Shown here piece by piece: positions 9,626 through 18,401 of a stretch of DNA of 64,000 nucleotides. The notes beneath the pieces were generated by a model, which was given only the letters and a program-made list of their open reading frames with translations, did not search any database and was not told the DNA's origin. This stretch comes from Thalassobacillus cyri (GTDB lineage: Bacteria > Bacillota > Bacilli > Bacillales > Halobacillaceae). Each line of letters starts with the position of its first letter. Positions within the stretch are counted from its first letter, which is position 1. The position numbers were made by a program, and so were the translations under genes. The stretch spans positions 1 to 64,000 of the forward strand of contig NZ_FNQR01000019.1 of NCBI RefSeq assembly GCF_900107755.1. The letters are read 5' to 3'.

Positions 9626-10692
9626 GGTAATTTTTTTCGATAAAAGAAATTAGGTGTTTGTTCTTTGGAATCATAGGAGGTATGAAAAATATGGGTAGAA
9701 GCAGGTGATAAAGGTGGTATCAGCCAGCTCCAATCACCCGTATATTCTCTCCCTTGCTTTAGTTCCTGTTCTTCAAATAATTGAAATTGTTCTGCTGCAG
9801 TGTGATGATCGACAATGCTTACTCCATCTCGCTTAAAAGAATAGAGGACTGCCGTATTAAATTCAATTAACGTTCTGTCTTTCCATAAAGAACGATTCTC
9901 TTTGGTGTTCAAACCCATTTTCTCTCCAATCATCGGCAGGAGATTGTAACGAAACTGATCCGCAAAGTTTCTAGCCCCTATTTCAGTTTCCATATACCAG
10001 CCATTAAAAGGGGAGGCCTGATATTCTATAACACCAATTTCAAGGATCATATCAGAAATAATCGGGACAGCATACCATCGCAGCCCGAGTTTAGAGAACC
10101 ACGGATAATCTGGGTGTTCAATAGGGACTTCTTTAACAAGATCTTTTGGCAGTTCTTGTATATAGGGAGCTCGATCATTCACTTGAATTACAAGTGGAAG
10201 TAAATCAAAATCACTTTTTTGAGACTGCCATCCAAGTTCCATACATTTTTCAGTGAATGATATAGAAGCAGGATCTCCTGTAGTAGATCCGTCCGAATTT
10301 TGATAGCCGGCGTAACGAAATAATTGGTGATTCCATATTTTAGTGGAACTTGGTCTGAAAATTGTAATGGTCGGTCGAATTCTTCCTTCATTGATAGCAA
10401 AATCAATGTGGTGGAACAAAGCTTCGATTATTCTAGCTTCATCTGTCACAGATCGGGCATCTATCACTTGTAAGCTATTCCAAAAAAGCCGTCCGATGCA
10501 CCGGTTGCTGTTTCTCCAAGCCATACGGGCGCCATGTGTCAACTCTTCATAGGTATGCTGATAAGTACCCGTACACTTAATTTCGGCGGAAATGGTTTGA
10601 AGTCTTTGTGCTGTTTCTTCTGGTGACTTTCCTAATTCCTGATAGCATTTATATATGAAATCTTCTGCTTTTTGGTATAGTCCCGTTGTCAT
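9619..10692 (-). CDS. nos: Bacterial nitric oxide synthase oxygenase (bNOS)
   Basis: A 357-residue stand-alone NOS oxygenase domain that makes NO from arginine using reductases supplied by the cell. The heme-thiolate ligand is Cys65 in [14 protein letters not shown], and the substrate-site region [13 protein letters not shown] and a C-terminal pterin region (SWLIPPLSP) are present. As in other bacterial NOS there is no fused reductase. I chose the ATG at 10692, 6 bases after ggagg; two upstream ATGs are worse spaced. It is convergent with uvsE, overlapping by 7 bases. In Bacillus NO protects against oxidative stress, which fits the adjacent catalase. Confidence 0.96.
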   Translation of the reverse strand: MTTGLYQKAEDFIYKCYQELGKSPEETAQRLQTISAEIKCTGTYQHTYEELTHGARMAWRNSNRCIGRLFWNSLQVIDARSVTDEARIIEALFHHIDFAINEGRIRPTITIFRPSSTKIWNHQLFRYAGYQNSDGSTTGDPASISFTEKCMELGWQSQKSDFDLLPLVIQVNDRAPYIQELPKDLVKEVPIEHPDYPWFSKLGLRWYAVPIISDMILEIGVIEYQASPFNGWYMETEIGARNFADQFRYNLLPMIGEKMGLNTKENRSLWKDRTLIEFNTAVLYSFKRDGVSIVDHHTAAEQFQLFEEQELKQGREYTGDWSWLIPPLSPASTHIFHTSYDSKEQTPNFFYRKKLPY

Positions 10693-10848
10693 GTTCATCC
10701 TCCAAATGTAAGGTTGCAATCCATTTCATTATATCAAAATGATTAGTAGATGATTTATGCACATGCTTATAGTAAAAGTTTTTCATGAAGGTTTTAATCC
10801 GCTATAATAAAATACACTACGAATAAGGAAAGGAACGGGGACATCGTA

Positions 10849-11718
10849 ATGAGTAATCTAAATATTGGAAACGTTATAAAGATGAATGTTGTTAAGAAAA
10901 AAACAGAAGGATTCGTGCTTTCAGATGGTAATCAGGAAGTTATGCTGCCGGACGAGCAGGCACGTGATGATATCGAATTGGATAAGGAAATAGAGGTTTT
11001 TCTTTACCAGGATAAGAGGGGAAACACGTTAGCGACTATGACCATACCTGAAGTGGATCTCGAGACATACGGGTGGGTGGAAGTCGTGGAAGTAGTCAAA
11101 AATCTGGGCGTGTTCGTTGATATTGGCATAGAAAAAGAAATCCTTGTATCTTTAGATGATCTGCCTTTGTTTGAAAGGGTATGGCCAAAACAAGGAGATT
11201 GGCTGTTTGTCAGTCTGGAACTAGATAAGAAAGGACGCCTGCTGGCGAAACCGATAACTGAAGGAGCAGTACAAGAAGACTTAGAGCCCGCTCCAGAATC
11301 ATTATTGAAAAGCGATATTACAGGGAGAATCTACCGTTCCACTAAAGCTGGTTCTTTCCTTCTGACAGAAGAGGGCTACCGAGGGTTTATCCACCCCTCG
11401 GAACGAAAAGAAGAACCCCGTGTCGGTGAAACGGTAACCGGAAGAGTAATTGATATAAAAGAAGATGGGTCTATCAACGTCTCTTTGCGTCCGCTTAAGC
11501 AAGAAGGAATGAAAGAAGATGCTGAGGTTATTATGGAATATTTAATCGAGCGTGGCGGCAGTATCCCCTTCCATGATAAAAGTGATCCGGATGAAATTAG
11601 GAAGACTTTCCGAATCAGTAAAGCTGCTTTTAAACGAGCCCTGGGGAAATTGATGAAAGAAGGAAAAGTTATTCAGCAGGATGGCAAAACGATTTTGACA
11701 GATACAATGGAGCAATGA
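10849..11718 (+). CDS. cvfB: CvfB/YitL-type S1 RNA-binding protein
   Basis: A 289-residue cytosolic protein of the conserved virulence factor B family. It contains several S1-like OB folds (about residues 5-60, 70-135 and 150-212, the last with GYRGFIHPSER and DGSINVSLRP) and ends in a winged-helix segment (KTFRISKAAFKRALGKLMKEGKV). B. subtilis YitL is the equivalent. The role is probably RNA binding that influences gene expression; the exact target is not known. RBS aaggaacgggg lies upstream and a terminator follows. Confidence 0.88.
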   Translation: MSNLNIGNVIKMNVVKKKTEGFVLSDGNQEVMLPDEQARDDIELDKEIEVFLYQDKRGNTLATMTIPEVDLETYGWVEVVEVVKNLGVFVDIGIEKEILVSLDDLPLFERVWPKQGDWLFVSLELDKKGRLLAKPITEGAVQEDLEPAPESLLKSDITGRIYRSTKAGSFLLTEEGYRGFIHPSERKEEPRVGETVTGRVIDIKEDGSINVSLRPLKQEGMKEDAEVIMEYLIERGGSIPFHDKSDPDEIRKTFRISKAAFKRALGKLMKEGKVIQQDGKTILTDTMEQ

Positions 11719-11727
11719 TCATGCACA

Positions 11728-11762
11728 AAGACGGTATCTTCTCAAAGATATCGTCTTTTTTG
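11728..11762 (+). terminator. Intrinsic terminator after cvfB
   Basis: aaagacggtatctt pairs with aagatatcgtcttt, followed by a T-run. Confidence 0.8.
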
Positions 11763-11828
11763 TGAAAAACTTTCACAGATGATGGGCTATATGAATATCC
11801 TGCCTTTGGGAGGAGGTTGGATAGAAAA

Positions 11829-12206
11829 ATGTATAACTATTATCATGGATATCCAGACCAGTTGGATACGGATCGACAAAATCCATCTGAGGTAAAAGAG
11901 ATGTGCCAGACCAATCACTACTATTTTGTTCAAATTCAATTATCAGATGGATCACTTGTGGATGGGATTATTGATGGAACTGATGAAGATCATGTCTATA
12001 TGCTTGTGCCAGTGGGAGATGAAATGGGAGAGGCGGATCAGAGGCAATTCGGCTACAGTGGCTATGGAGGCTTTGGAGGGTACGGCGGATACGGCGGTTA
12101 CCCTTTTGGAGGCGGATATGGTTATCCAAGGCGATTCCGGAGATTCAGACGACGGCGTTTCCCATTCTTTCATGTCAGAAGGCTGTTTTTCCCGTTTTTC
12201 TATTAA
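11829..12206 (+). CDS. Gly/Tyr-rich small protein with basic-aromatic tail
   Basis: A protein of 125 residues with no function I can name. Residues 28-60 (YYFVQIQLSDGSLVDGIIDG and a following strand ending YMLVPVGDE) look like a small Sm-like beta-barrel. Residues 71-98 are a low-complexity run of GYGGFGGY repeats, and the last 27 residues alternate Arg with Phe and Pro, ending PFFY. Similar proteins occur in sporulating Bacillaceae and may be coat-associated, which is inference. The ATG at 11829 is 12 bases after gggaggagg; an in-frame TTG at 11817 abuts the RBS. Confidence 0.75.
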   Translation: MYNYYHGYPDQLDTDRQNPSEVKEMCQTNHYYFVQIQLSDGSLVDGIIDGTDEDHVYMLVPVGDEMGEADQRQFGYSGYGGFGGYGGYGGYPFGGGYGYPRRFRRFRRRRFPFFHVRRLFFPFFY

Positions 12207-12210
12207 AGAA

Positions 12211-12262
12211 AAAGCACGCGCAGTGGAAAAATTTAAATTTCCGTTGGCGTGCTTTTTTTACT
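12211..12262 (+). terminator. Intrinsic terminator after the Gly/Tyr-rich gene
   Basis: aaaagcacgc pairs with gcgtgctttt across an A/T-rich loop that itself contains aaatttaaattt, and a T-run follows. Confidence 0.7.
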
Positions 12263-12635
12263 ACCTAGGAATTTATAAAAATTGATGGTTGTAAATAATA
12301 TTTTGTGATGGGCTGCATCCAGCTCCGACGTATAGGAAGTGCTTGTGCCGATGTTGCCACACTAGAACTACTTCTTTGAAAGTACTTTGCAGAAAAAGAC
12401 TAAGTCTTTTTTTGAGGACGTGGCGATTTCATCGGCCAGCGCTTCATTGAGTTCTTAAGTCAATCCTCTCTGTGATTAGAAAAACTTGGCTTATCGCCCA
12501 TTATGGCGAAAGCCAGGTTTTTCTAATACTACGAATCCCTAACAAGTTAAATGGTTTTAAAGTACAAAAACCGTCACGGCGAGGTTTGACTGAAGCTTGT
12601 CGGGGGTAAGCAAGTCGCTTGCGCTTTTGTTCTTG
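12263..12635. other. Gene-free region with hairpins, possible small RNA
   Basis: No convincing reading frame is present. The stretch holds a short hairpin with T-tail (agactaagtcttttttt near 12400), a G+C-richer segment around 12410-12460, and the palindromic repeat at 12477-12525. It could include a small RNA or be the remnant of a lost gene; nothing matches an RNA family I know. Confidence 0.35.
12477..12525. repeat. Dispersed 49-bp palindromic repeat, copy A
   Basis: The arms tagaaaaacttggcttatcg and (reverse complement) tagaaaaacctggctttcgc are nearly identical, giving a stem of about 21 bp with a 6-7 base loop. The same two distinguishable arms occur in swapped order at 19162-19217, so this is a repeat family and not a one-off terminator. 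Confidence 0.65.
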
Positions 12636-12887
12636 TTATTCCCTTGGATTATGCTCGGCAAATTTTACAAAGGTCGTTTCATCCTCAATCAACCCGCAAG
12701 AAGCACATTGAACCTTCTTGTCTGGTCCATTATAGCTCAAATGAAAGGCTTCCAGATTGTTATCTGTATACTCCTCCATAATAATCCCAGTCCCAGGATC
12801 CAACTTCACGGATGAAGGAAGCTGTTGAATTAAATTAAATCGGGAACGATTGGTTTTACAATTGGGGCATAAGTATGGGTTAGACAT
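12636..12887 (-). CDS. Small zinc-ribbon protein, unknown function
   Basis: An 83-residue protein with two CxxC knuckles, CPNCK at residues 6-10 and CASCG near residue 61, which probably bind one zinc. The middle has a predicted beta-rich segment (VKLDPGTGIIMEEYTD). I do not recognise the family beyond a conserved Bacillaceae zinc ribbon. The start ATG at 12887 follows ggaggtgg by 6 bases; the upstream ATG at 12920 has no RBS. It is upstream-neighboured by another small minus-strand gene. Confidence 0.7.
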   Translation of the reverse strand: MSNPYLCPNCKTNRSRFNLIQQLPSSVKLDPGTGIIMEEYTDNNLEAFHLSYNGPDKKVQCASCGLIEDETTFVKFAEHNPRE

Positions 12888-12941
12888 GTTGACCACCTCC
12901 AACCTTATTATTTCCCACATGTTAGTTGATTATGATGATAT

Positions 12942-13244
12942 TTATTTCTTATTTTGTTTTTCCATTTCTTCACTAACTACAAATGCAAGATCGTCATTTC
13001 CGAATAAGGAAAGTACACCTAAAAGCGTTTCATCTATGATTTCATCTGCTTCACTTTTAGGGACCGTCAACTCTAAAGCACGGTTTAAGGCATCATTCGA
13101 TTTTTGAGCTGGATATGCGCGCGCATATACGTCAGCAGGGTCTAAATCATGGTTGATGCACCACTGGGCAAAGACAAGGATCATCATCTCTTCATCCTGT
13201 TGGTAGTTGCGGATGACTTGTTCTTCGATTTCTTTTCGATTCAT
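12942..13244 (-). CDS. Conserved small acidic helical protein, unknown function
   Basis: A 100-residue soluble protein, rich in Glu and Asp and probably all helical (MNRKEIEEQVIRNYQQDEEM at the N terminus). No motif that I recognise. The start at 13244 is preceded by aagggagt at a normal distance. The gene lies 54 bases before the zinc-ribbon gene on the same strand and may be cotranscribed with it. Confidence 0.65.
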   Translation of the reverse strand: MNRKEIEEQVIRNYQQDEEMMILVFAQWCINHDLDPADVYARAYPAQKSNDALNRALELTVPKSEADEIIDETLLGVLSLFGNDDLAFVVSEEMEKQNKK

Positions 13245-13398
13245 GAGAAATACTCCCTTTAGTATGATGGTTTCATTATATCGAGTCACCCGAAACAATA
13301 ACAACTATTTCTACATATTTTTCGATTAAATAAAGGAAATTTCGTTCGTAATAGGGAATTAATAAACGGAAAGCATACTATCGAGGAGGGATACACGA

Positions 13399-14148
13399 TT
13401 GGAACGGTTTCGATTATTATTAATTTCCATTTTGAGCTTATTTATTGTATTCCTTGGCATACCGTTGGAAGGCGATGCGAAATTTCCAGATGGGAAAGTG
13501 ATTAACTATGTGGCATTAGGAGATTCACTGGCAGCAGGAAAACCCCCATATCCTAGTGAAGAGAATGGAAATGGTTACCCAGAATATATAGCCGAACGAT
13601 TTGAACAGTCTAATTACGATATCTCATTAAGTAACCATGGTGAAAATGGACATACCACAGCAGATGTATTAACGGATTTAGAGGATGAAGATATACAAAA
13701 AGATATTAAAGAAGCAGATATTTTAACGATCGATATTGGTGCTAATGATTTACTTGCTCACTTTTTTGTGGGGGATCTGGCAGGCTTGCAAAGTGCTTCG
13801 ACTACAGCAGTTGATAATATTGATAAGATTTTAAGTGAAATCAGGAATTTGAACGAAGATGTAGATATCTATGTGATGGGGTATTATAATGCGATTGAGC
13901 CTTATGAAAGATATAGGGACTTAGAGTATAAAATTCTGCCACTTTTACAACATTTCAACGACAGCATAAAAGAAGTAACAGAATCGGCTGATGCGGTATT
14001 CGTACCGACATTCAAAGTGATCGCTAAGGATTATGATACGTATCTTCCTCATGCTGATGTCCATTTAAGTGAAGAGGGCTATCAGGCGGTTGCCAAGGAA
14101 TTTTGGAAAAAGATGACCCCGCGAAAATACGGTGAGTACGGTGAATAA
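13399..14148 (+). CDS. Secreted SGNH/GDSL-family hydrolase
   Basis: A 249-residue lipase/esterase-like hydrolase. The TTG start follows gaggaggg. Residues 1-27 form a signal peptide with a Leu/Ile-rich core. The block I motif ALGDSLAAG places the nucleophile at Ser43; GENG and IGANDLL supply the oxyanion Gly and Asn, and HADVHLSEEGY supplies Asp220 and His222. It resembles B. subtilis YpmR. It is exported and probably acts on an ester in lipid or cell wall. It is flanked by its own terminator. Confidence 0.88.
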   Translation: MERFRLLLISILSLFIVFLGIPLEGDAKFPDGKVINYVALGDSLAAGKPPYPSEENGNGYPEYIAERFEQSNYDISLSNHGENGHTTADVLTDLEDEDIQKDIKEADILTIDIGANDLLAHFFVGDLAGLQSASTTAVDNIDKILSEIRNLNEDVDIYVMGYYNAIEPYERYRDLEYKILPLLQHFNDSIKEVTESADAVFVPTFKVIAKDYDTYLPHADVHLSEEGYQAVAKEFWKKMTPRKYGEYGE

Positions 14149-14159
14149 TGATAATAAAA

Positions 14160-14188
14160 GCAGATAGCTGATGCTATCTGTTTTTATT
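14160..14188 (+). terminator. Intrinsic terminator after the SGNH hydrolase
   Basis: cagatagc-tgat-gctatctg forms a perfect 8-bp stem, followed by ttttta. Confidence 0.8.
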
Positions 14189-14275
14189 TGTGAAGGGATT
14201 GGACACTTGTCACAGGTCAACCTATTTGAAGCATAGGTTATGAAAGACAGTTATGAAAATACAGGAGGAAGATTC

Positions 14276-14932
14276 ATGCATTCTAACTATTTTCACATGC
14301 CCTATGTATATCCATATGTGACGAATCCATACCAGGCACCATATGTCCGCTATCCTTATAGCCATTATTATGGAAGTTACCAATCCTATCAGGATGTCAG
14401 GCAGCCGGTCCGTGGCCAGGCGACATGGACAGAAGGAGGAGCAGTAACCCAATGCGGGATTCCGTGGTCGGCTAATCTCTATATGACAGTAGCTGTTGGT
14501 CAGAACACGCCATACAAGTGTGGGGATACATTAAAAATCAAAAATTTAGCCAATGGCAGAGAAGTGCTAGTAACCGTGGCAGATCAGGTTGCCGGCTATG
14601 GTGCAAATAAAGTGAATTTACACAAGAGAGCATTCGAAGCATTAGGAGCTAATGTCGATTTAGGGGTTATCAATGTAGAGATCACTACTGGTATTCAGCT
14701 GGAAGAGGAAAAATGGGGAAAGTATCTGCTCGAAATCGTTCAATCAGCGTACTCGAACTATAATGTAACAGATTATAATAGAATCAGTAAAACTCAGCAG
14801 AATGCCAACCAAATGACAGAAACCTATAAATATGTCCTGCGTTCTCCACAAGAAACAATCAATATTGAAGGAACTGTTGTTTATAACCCAAATACCGATC
14901 GAATTATTTCAATTGATTTAAAGGAAGTGTAA
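14276..14932 (+). CDS. RlpA-like double-psi beta-barrel protein with DUF3889 domain
   Basis: A 218-residue protein in three parts: a Tyr/Pro-rich leader (residues 1-40, many YxxPY repeats), an RlpA/expansin-like barrel (about 48-145, with GQATWTEGGAVTQCG, CGDTLKIKN and VTVADQVAGYG) and a C-terminal DUF3889-like domain (150-218, EEEKWGKYLLEIVQSAYSNY). There is no classic signal peptide; the Tyr-rich leader is like spore-coat proteins, so it may be deposited in the coat. The ATG at 14276 is 7 bases after aggagg. Function in wall or coat is inference. Confidence 0.75.
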   Translation: MHSNYFHMPYVYPYVTNPYQAPYVRYPYSHYYGSYQSYQDVRQPVRGQATWTEGGAVTQCGIPWSANLYMTVAVGQNTPYKCGDTLKIKNLANGREVLVTVADQVAGYGANKVNLHKRAFEALGANVDLGVINVEITTGIQLEEEKWGKYLLEIVQSAYSNYNVTDYNRISKTQQNANQMTETYKYVLRSPQETINIEGTVVYNPNTDRIISIDLKEV

Positions 14933-14947
14933 GCAATAATAGGTGAA

Positions 14948-14980
14948 AGGTAGGGAGGCTAACTAACCCTGCCTTTTTTA
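14948..14980 (+). terminator. Intrinsic terminator after the DUF3889 gene
   Basis: ggtagggaggc and a ccctgcc arm (one mismatch) are followed by a T-run. Confidence 0.6.
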
Positions 14981-15095
14981 TTTTTAGAGCTAAACAACGC
15001 TGGTTATATATGGGCAAACTGATTAAACAGTTGCGAAATGGCAACACTTCTAGTATTGTAGGACTGAATGGTTAAAATTGAAAAGAGGGTTATAA

Positions 15096-16178
15096 ATGAA
15101 ACAATCTATATATGGAATGACGTTCGACCAGTTGACCGACTGGCTGATGGAACGCGGACATAAAAAATTCCGTGCATCACAAGTTTGGGACTGGCTGTAT
15201 AACAAACGAGTCAAAAGCTTTTCCGAAATGAATAATGTTAATAAAGATTGTATCCAATTGCTTGAAGAAAATTTCGTGATCCAGACGCTGCAACAAGAGA
15301 TCAAACAGGAATCTTCTGATGGGACAATCAAATTTTTGTTCAAATTGCAGGATGGGAATGTAATTGAAACCGTATTGATGCGGTTCCATTATGGTTTATC
15401 TGTTTGTGTTACGACACAAGTCGGCTGTAACATCGGTTGTTCATTCTGTGCAAGTGGATTATTGAAAAAAAGCCGCGATCTGACCAGTGGCGAAATTGTA
15501 GAGCAGATCATGAATGTCCAGCATGCATTGGACGATAAGGGAGAAGGAGACCGTGTCAGCCATATTGTCGTAATGGGTATTGGAGAACCGTTCGATAACT
15601 ACGATAATACGTTGGATTTCATCCGTATCGTCAATTCTCAGAAAGGGCTGGCTATCGGCGCAAGGAAGATTACTGTATCAACTAGTGGACTAGCCGATCA
15701 AATTTACCAGTTCGCTGATGAAGACTTGCAAGTAAACCTTGCTTTATCTTTGCACGCACCGAATGATGAGCTTCGCACAAGAATCATGAAGATTAATAAA
15801 GCATATCCGTTAGATAAATTGATGCCAGCGATTGATTACTATCTAGAAAAAACCAATCGTCGGATTACCTTTGAATATATCATGCTGAGAGATGTCAATG
15901 ACCACCAAAAAGAGGCAAAAGAACTTGCAGAACTGTTGAAAGATAAACGGCATTTATCTTATGTCAACTTGATTCCGTATAATCCGGTTGACGACCATTC
16001 TTATCAGCGTAGTGAGAAAGAAGCGATCTTAGGATTTTATGACACGTTGAAGAAAAATGGCATCAACTGCGTCATTCGCCATGAAAATGGAACAGATATT
16101 GATGCAGCATGTGGTCAATTGCGCAGTAAGCAAGTCAAAAAGGAAAAAAAGAAACAGACAGCAAAAGCAGCAAAGTAA
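15096..16178 (+). CDS. rlmN: RlmN/Cfr-family radical SAM RNA methyltransferase
   Basis: A 360-residue radical SAM enzyme that methylates C2 of an adenine (A2503 of 23S rRNA and A37 of some tRNAs in RlmN). The [4Fe-4S] ligands are Cys111, Cys115 and Cys118 in CNIGCSFC, and the methyl-carrying cysteine is Cys339 in [10 protein letters not shown]. The overall match is to B. subtilis-type RlmN, not Cfr. It is monocistronic here and lacks the usual priA-fmt-rsmB-prkC neighbours, and it ends in a Lys-rich tail, so it could be a second copy. Confidence 0.88.
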   Translation: MKQSIYGMTFDQLTDWLMERGHKKFRASQVWDWLYNKRVKSFSEMNNVNKDCIQLLEENFVIQTLQQEIKQESSDGTIKFLFKLQDGNVIETVLMRFHYGLSVCVTTQVGCNIGCSFCASGLLKKSRDLTSGEIVEQIMNVQHALDDKGEGDRVSHIVVMGIGEPFDNYDNTLDFIRIVNSQKGLAIGARKITVSTSGLADQIYQFADEDLQVNLALSLHAPNDELRTRIMKINKAYPLDKLMPAIDYYLEKTNRRITFEYIMLRDVNDHQKEAKELAELLKDKRHLSYVNLIPYNPVDDHSYQRSEKEAILGFYDTLKKNGINCVIRHENGTDIDAACGQLRSKQVKKEKKKQTAKAAK

Positions 16179-16180
16179 TA

Positions 16181-16214
16181 TAAAGAGCACACCAATTGTC
16201 GGTGTGCTCTTTTT
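16181..16214 (+). terminator. Intrinsic terminator after the rlmN-like gene
   Basis: agagcacacc and ggtgtgctct form a 10-bp stem followed by ttttt. Confidence 0.85.
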
Positions 16215-16392
16215 GTATGGAGATAATTCATTTGATTGTCTGTGAGATTGTAACAAGTCAGCAGTAATATAAGTTAAAAAGTTTTATGGAATATTGGAAG
16301 TTTCCTTACACTTGAAAGGACAGAGGTAGAAGGCATGAAAAAAATCATTCTGAATATGATGGATTGGAGGCTAGGTTTGAGGAGGGATTAGG

Positions 16393-17076
16393 GTGTTAGT
16401 TAAAAACAATGTTATCCCAAAACATAGGGTAATCACTATTCATGCAGAAGCTACAATGAAAGAAGCTAAACAGGCATTGGATAAGAGCGGGTATCGCTGC
16501 ATTCCAGTCGTCAATAGTAATGGTGAGTACCGGGGGATGATATTTCGCTCAAGAATCGAACGCCATGAGAACGAATGTTTCAGGAGTGGGGAGATTCCGG
16601 ATGAAAATGAGCATATTACGAATGTACTTGCCTACCCGAAAACTTATGTGTATGAAGAAACATCATTCCCGCAAGCGCTGTTACGGGTAAAGGCTCTTCC
16701 ATTCATCGCTGTACTAGATAAAAGGGGAAAGTTTGTCGGAATTCTCACCCATAACAAAGTATTCGATTTACTGGAGCAGGCGTTTGGGCTTCATGCGGGG
16801 GATTATATTGTCACTATCGTATCACCCGAAAAACATGGGGCAGTCGCACAGCTTTCCAAAATGCTGAATAAACGAGGTATTAACATTGAGGGGTTAATGA
16901 CGTTCGATGATGATGGTAGTAAAGTTGTAAGACGTCTCTGTATCACCGTATCCAATGTCACCAAAGCGCAGTTAAGTGAACTTTTCGCTAAATTGGAAAG
17001 GAAAGGTTACCGCGTTCTTCGGTCAGAACAGATTGAAAAGAATGACCATATGACAAGAACTATATTGGAAGATTAA
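16393..17076 (+). CDS. cbpA: CBS-CBS-ACT protein, cyclic-di-AMP receptor-like (CbpA type)
   Basis: A 227-residue cytosolic sensor. Two CBS motifs (about 1-60 and 70-133, the second with VLDKRGKFVGILTHNKVFDLLEQ broken over a loop) are followed by an ACT domain (about 138-215, IVTIVSPEKHGAVAQLSKML). This architecture is that of c-di-AMP-binding CbpA of Listeria and relatives. The GTG start at 16393 follows gaggaggg. Ligand binding is inferred from family; no enzyme domain is attached, so it would act on a partner. Confidence 0.8.
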   Translation: MLVKNNVIPKHRVITIHAEATMKEAKQALDKSGYRCIPVVNSNGEYRGMIFRSRIERHENECFRSGEIPDENEHITNVLAYPKTYVYEETSFPQALLRVKALPFIAVLDKRGKFVGILTHNKVFDLLEQAFGLHAGDYIVTIVSPEKHGAVAQLSKMLNKRGINIEGLMTFDDDGSKVVRRLCITVSNVTKAQLSELFAKLERKGYRVLRSEQIEKNDHMTRTILED

Positions 17077-17081
17077 TTCAA

Positions 17082-17108
17082 ACCACCAGGGACGCTGGTG
17101 GTTTTTTT
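17082..17108 (+). terminator. Intrinsic terminator after the CBS-ACT gene
   Basis: accaccag and ctggtggt form the stem, followed by seven T. Confidence 0.8.
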
Positions 17109-17207
17109 ACGAAAGACAAAAATACGGTGAGGAGGAATCATTGAGTGAGGTAACCTTATCTTGTAGAATTTCCTTTAGATGAAGTCAGAATAAGAAAAGG
17201 TGTTAAT

Positions 17208-18326
17208 TTGAAGAAGTATATCGTAATAGGAGCGGGCATACTTGGTGCATCAACTGCACACCACCTGGCGAAGCAGCAAGCTGAGGTCATACTAATCGAT
17301 AGGGAAGACCATGGACAAGCGACAGCTGCAGCGGCAGGAATCGTATGTCCTTGGCTAACTCACCGTAAAAATAATGAATGGTACCGATTAGTGACAGGTG
17401 GTGCCAAGTACTACCCAATACTCATAAAAGAACTTGAAAAGTATGGTGAAACAGAGACTGCATACGCAAGAGTAGGAGCAATCAATATTTATAATAAACA
17501 GGATATGCTAGATCGCAAGTTTGAGCTAGCCTTAGAGCGCAGGCGTGATACACCCGAACTTGGCGAAGTCACCAAGCTTTCGAGAAAGGAAACCAAATCA
17601 CTTTTCCCACCCTTGAAAGATGAATATGGAGCAGTCCACATCAGTGGCGGGGGTAGAGTGAACGGAGGTGCTTTACGAGATGCGCTTATCCGAGGAGCCA
17701 AAATGAATGGGGCAACTTACATCAAGGGTGATGCAGAGATTCAGATGGAAGATAATCATGTCAAATGTATAACTGTAGGGCCGAAAAAATTTGAAGCAGA
17801 TGAGGTTATTATTACTGGAGGAGGCTGGACGGAAGAAGTGCTTAAGCCATTAGAACTTGACTTTAACATGCATACACAAAAGGCACAGATTGTCCACTTA
17901 CAAATGCCTGAGACTGATACCAGCAATTGGCCAGTAGTCATGCCTCCATTTGGACAATATTTCCTCACTTTCGGAAACGGTAGAATTGTTGTAGGTGCAA
18001 CCCAAGAAGATAACGTAGGAAAAGATCCAAGGGTTACGACGGGGGGAGTCCATAAAGTTATCGATAAAGCTTTACGTGTTGCACCTGGGTTTGCTTCAGC
18101 AACCTACTTAGGAACTAAAGTAGGGTTTCGTCCCTTTACGCCTGGAAGTCTTCCTGTCATAGGACGGGTCCCTGGGATTGAAGGATTGTTCGTAGCTAAT
18201 GGTCTTGGGGCTTCGGGTTTGACGAGCGGACCGTACTTAGGTGCGGAGCTTGCTGATTTAGTACTTGGCAAACCTACAGAGTTGAATATGAATGATTATG
18301 ATGTTTCTAATGCATTAGATAAGTAA
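17208..18326 (+). CDS. DAO-family FAD-dependent amino acid oxidase/dehydrogenase
   Basis: A 372-residue flavoprotein of the glycine/D-amino acid oxidase family. The TTG start (after aaaggtg) is followed at once by the FAD dinucleotide loop GAGILGASTAHHL and an ATAAAAGIVCPW segment. The C-terminal part has GFRPFTPGSLPVIG and GLGASGLTSGPYLG, typical of this family. It is not preceded by the TPP riboswitches, so thiamine-related ThiO activity is not favoured. Substrate is probably a D-amino acid or N-methyl amino acid. Confidence 0.85.
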   Translation: MKKYIVIGAGILGASTAHHLAKQQAEVILIDREDHGQATAAAAGIVCPWLTHRKNNEWYRLVTGGAKYYPILIKELEKYGETETAYARVGAINIYNKQDMLDRKFELALERRRDTPELGEVTKLSRKETKSLFPPLKDEYGAVHISGGGRVNGGALRDALIRGAKMNGATYIKGDAEIQMEDNHVKCITVGPKKFEADEVIITGGGWTEEVLKPLELDFNMHTQKAQIVHLQMPETDTSNWPVVMPPFGQYFLTFGNGRIVVGATQEDNVGKDPRVTTGGVHKVIDKALRVAPGFASATYLGTKVGFRPFTPGSLPVIGRVPGIEGLFVANGLGASGLTSGPYLGAELADLVLGKPTELNMNDYDVSNALDK

Positions 18327-18401
18327 AAGCACAGTAACTCATTCGAGGAAAGATTTTGTGACCTCACTAAAACAAATACCGCATTAGCGCAGAAATTAGT
18401 C

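Noticed and set aside
15096-16178. Cfr antibiotic-resistance methylase
   Set aside because: Motifs around the cluster ([10 protein letters not shown]) and the overall sequence match Bacillus RlmN, not Cfr (FCISSQCGC type).
17208-18326. ThiO glycine oxidase of thiamine synthesis
   Set aside because: The gene lies upstream of, not behind, the TPP riboswitches and has no thiS/thiG neighbours.
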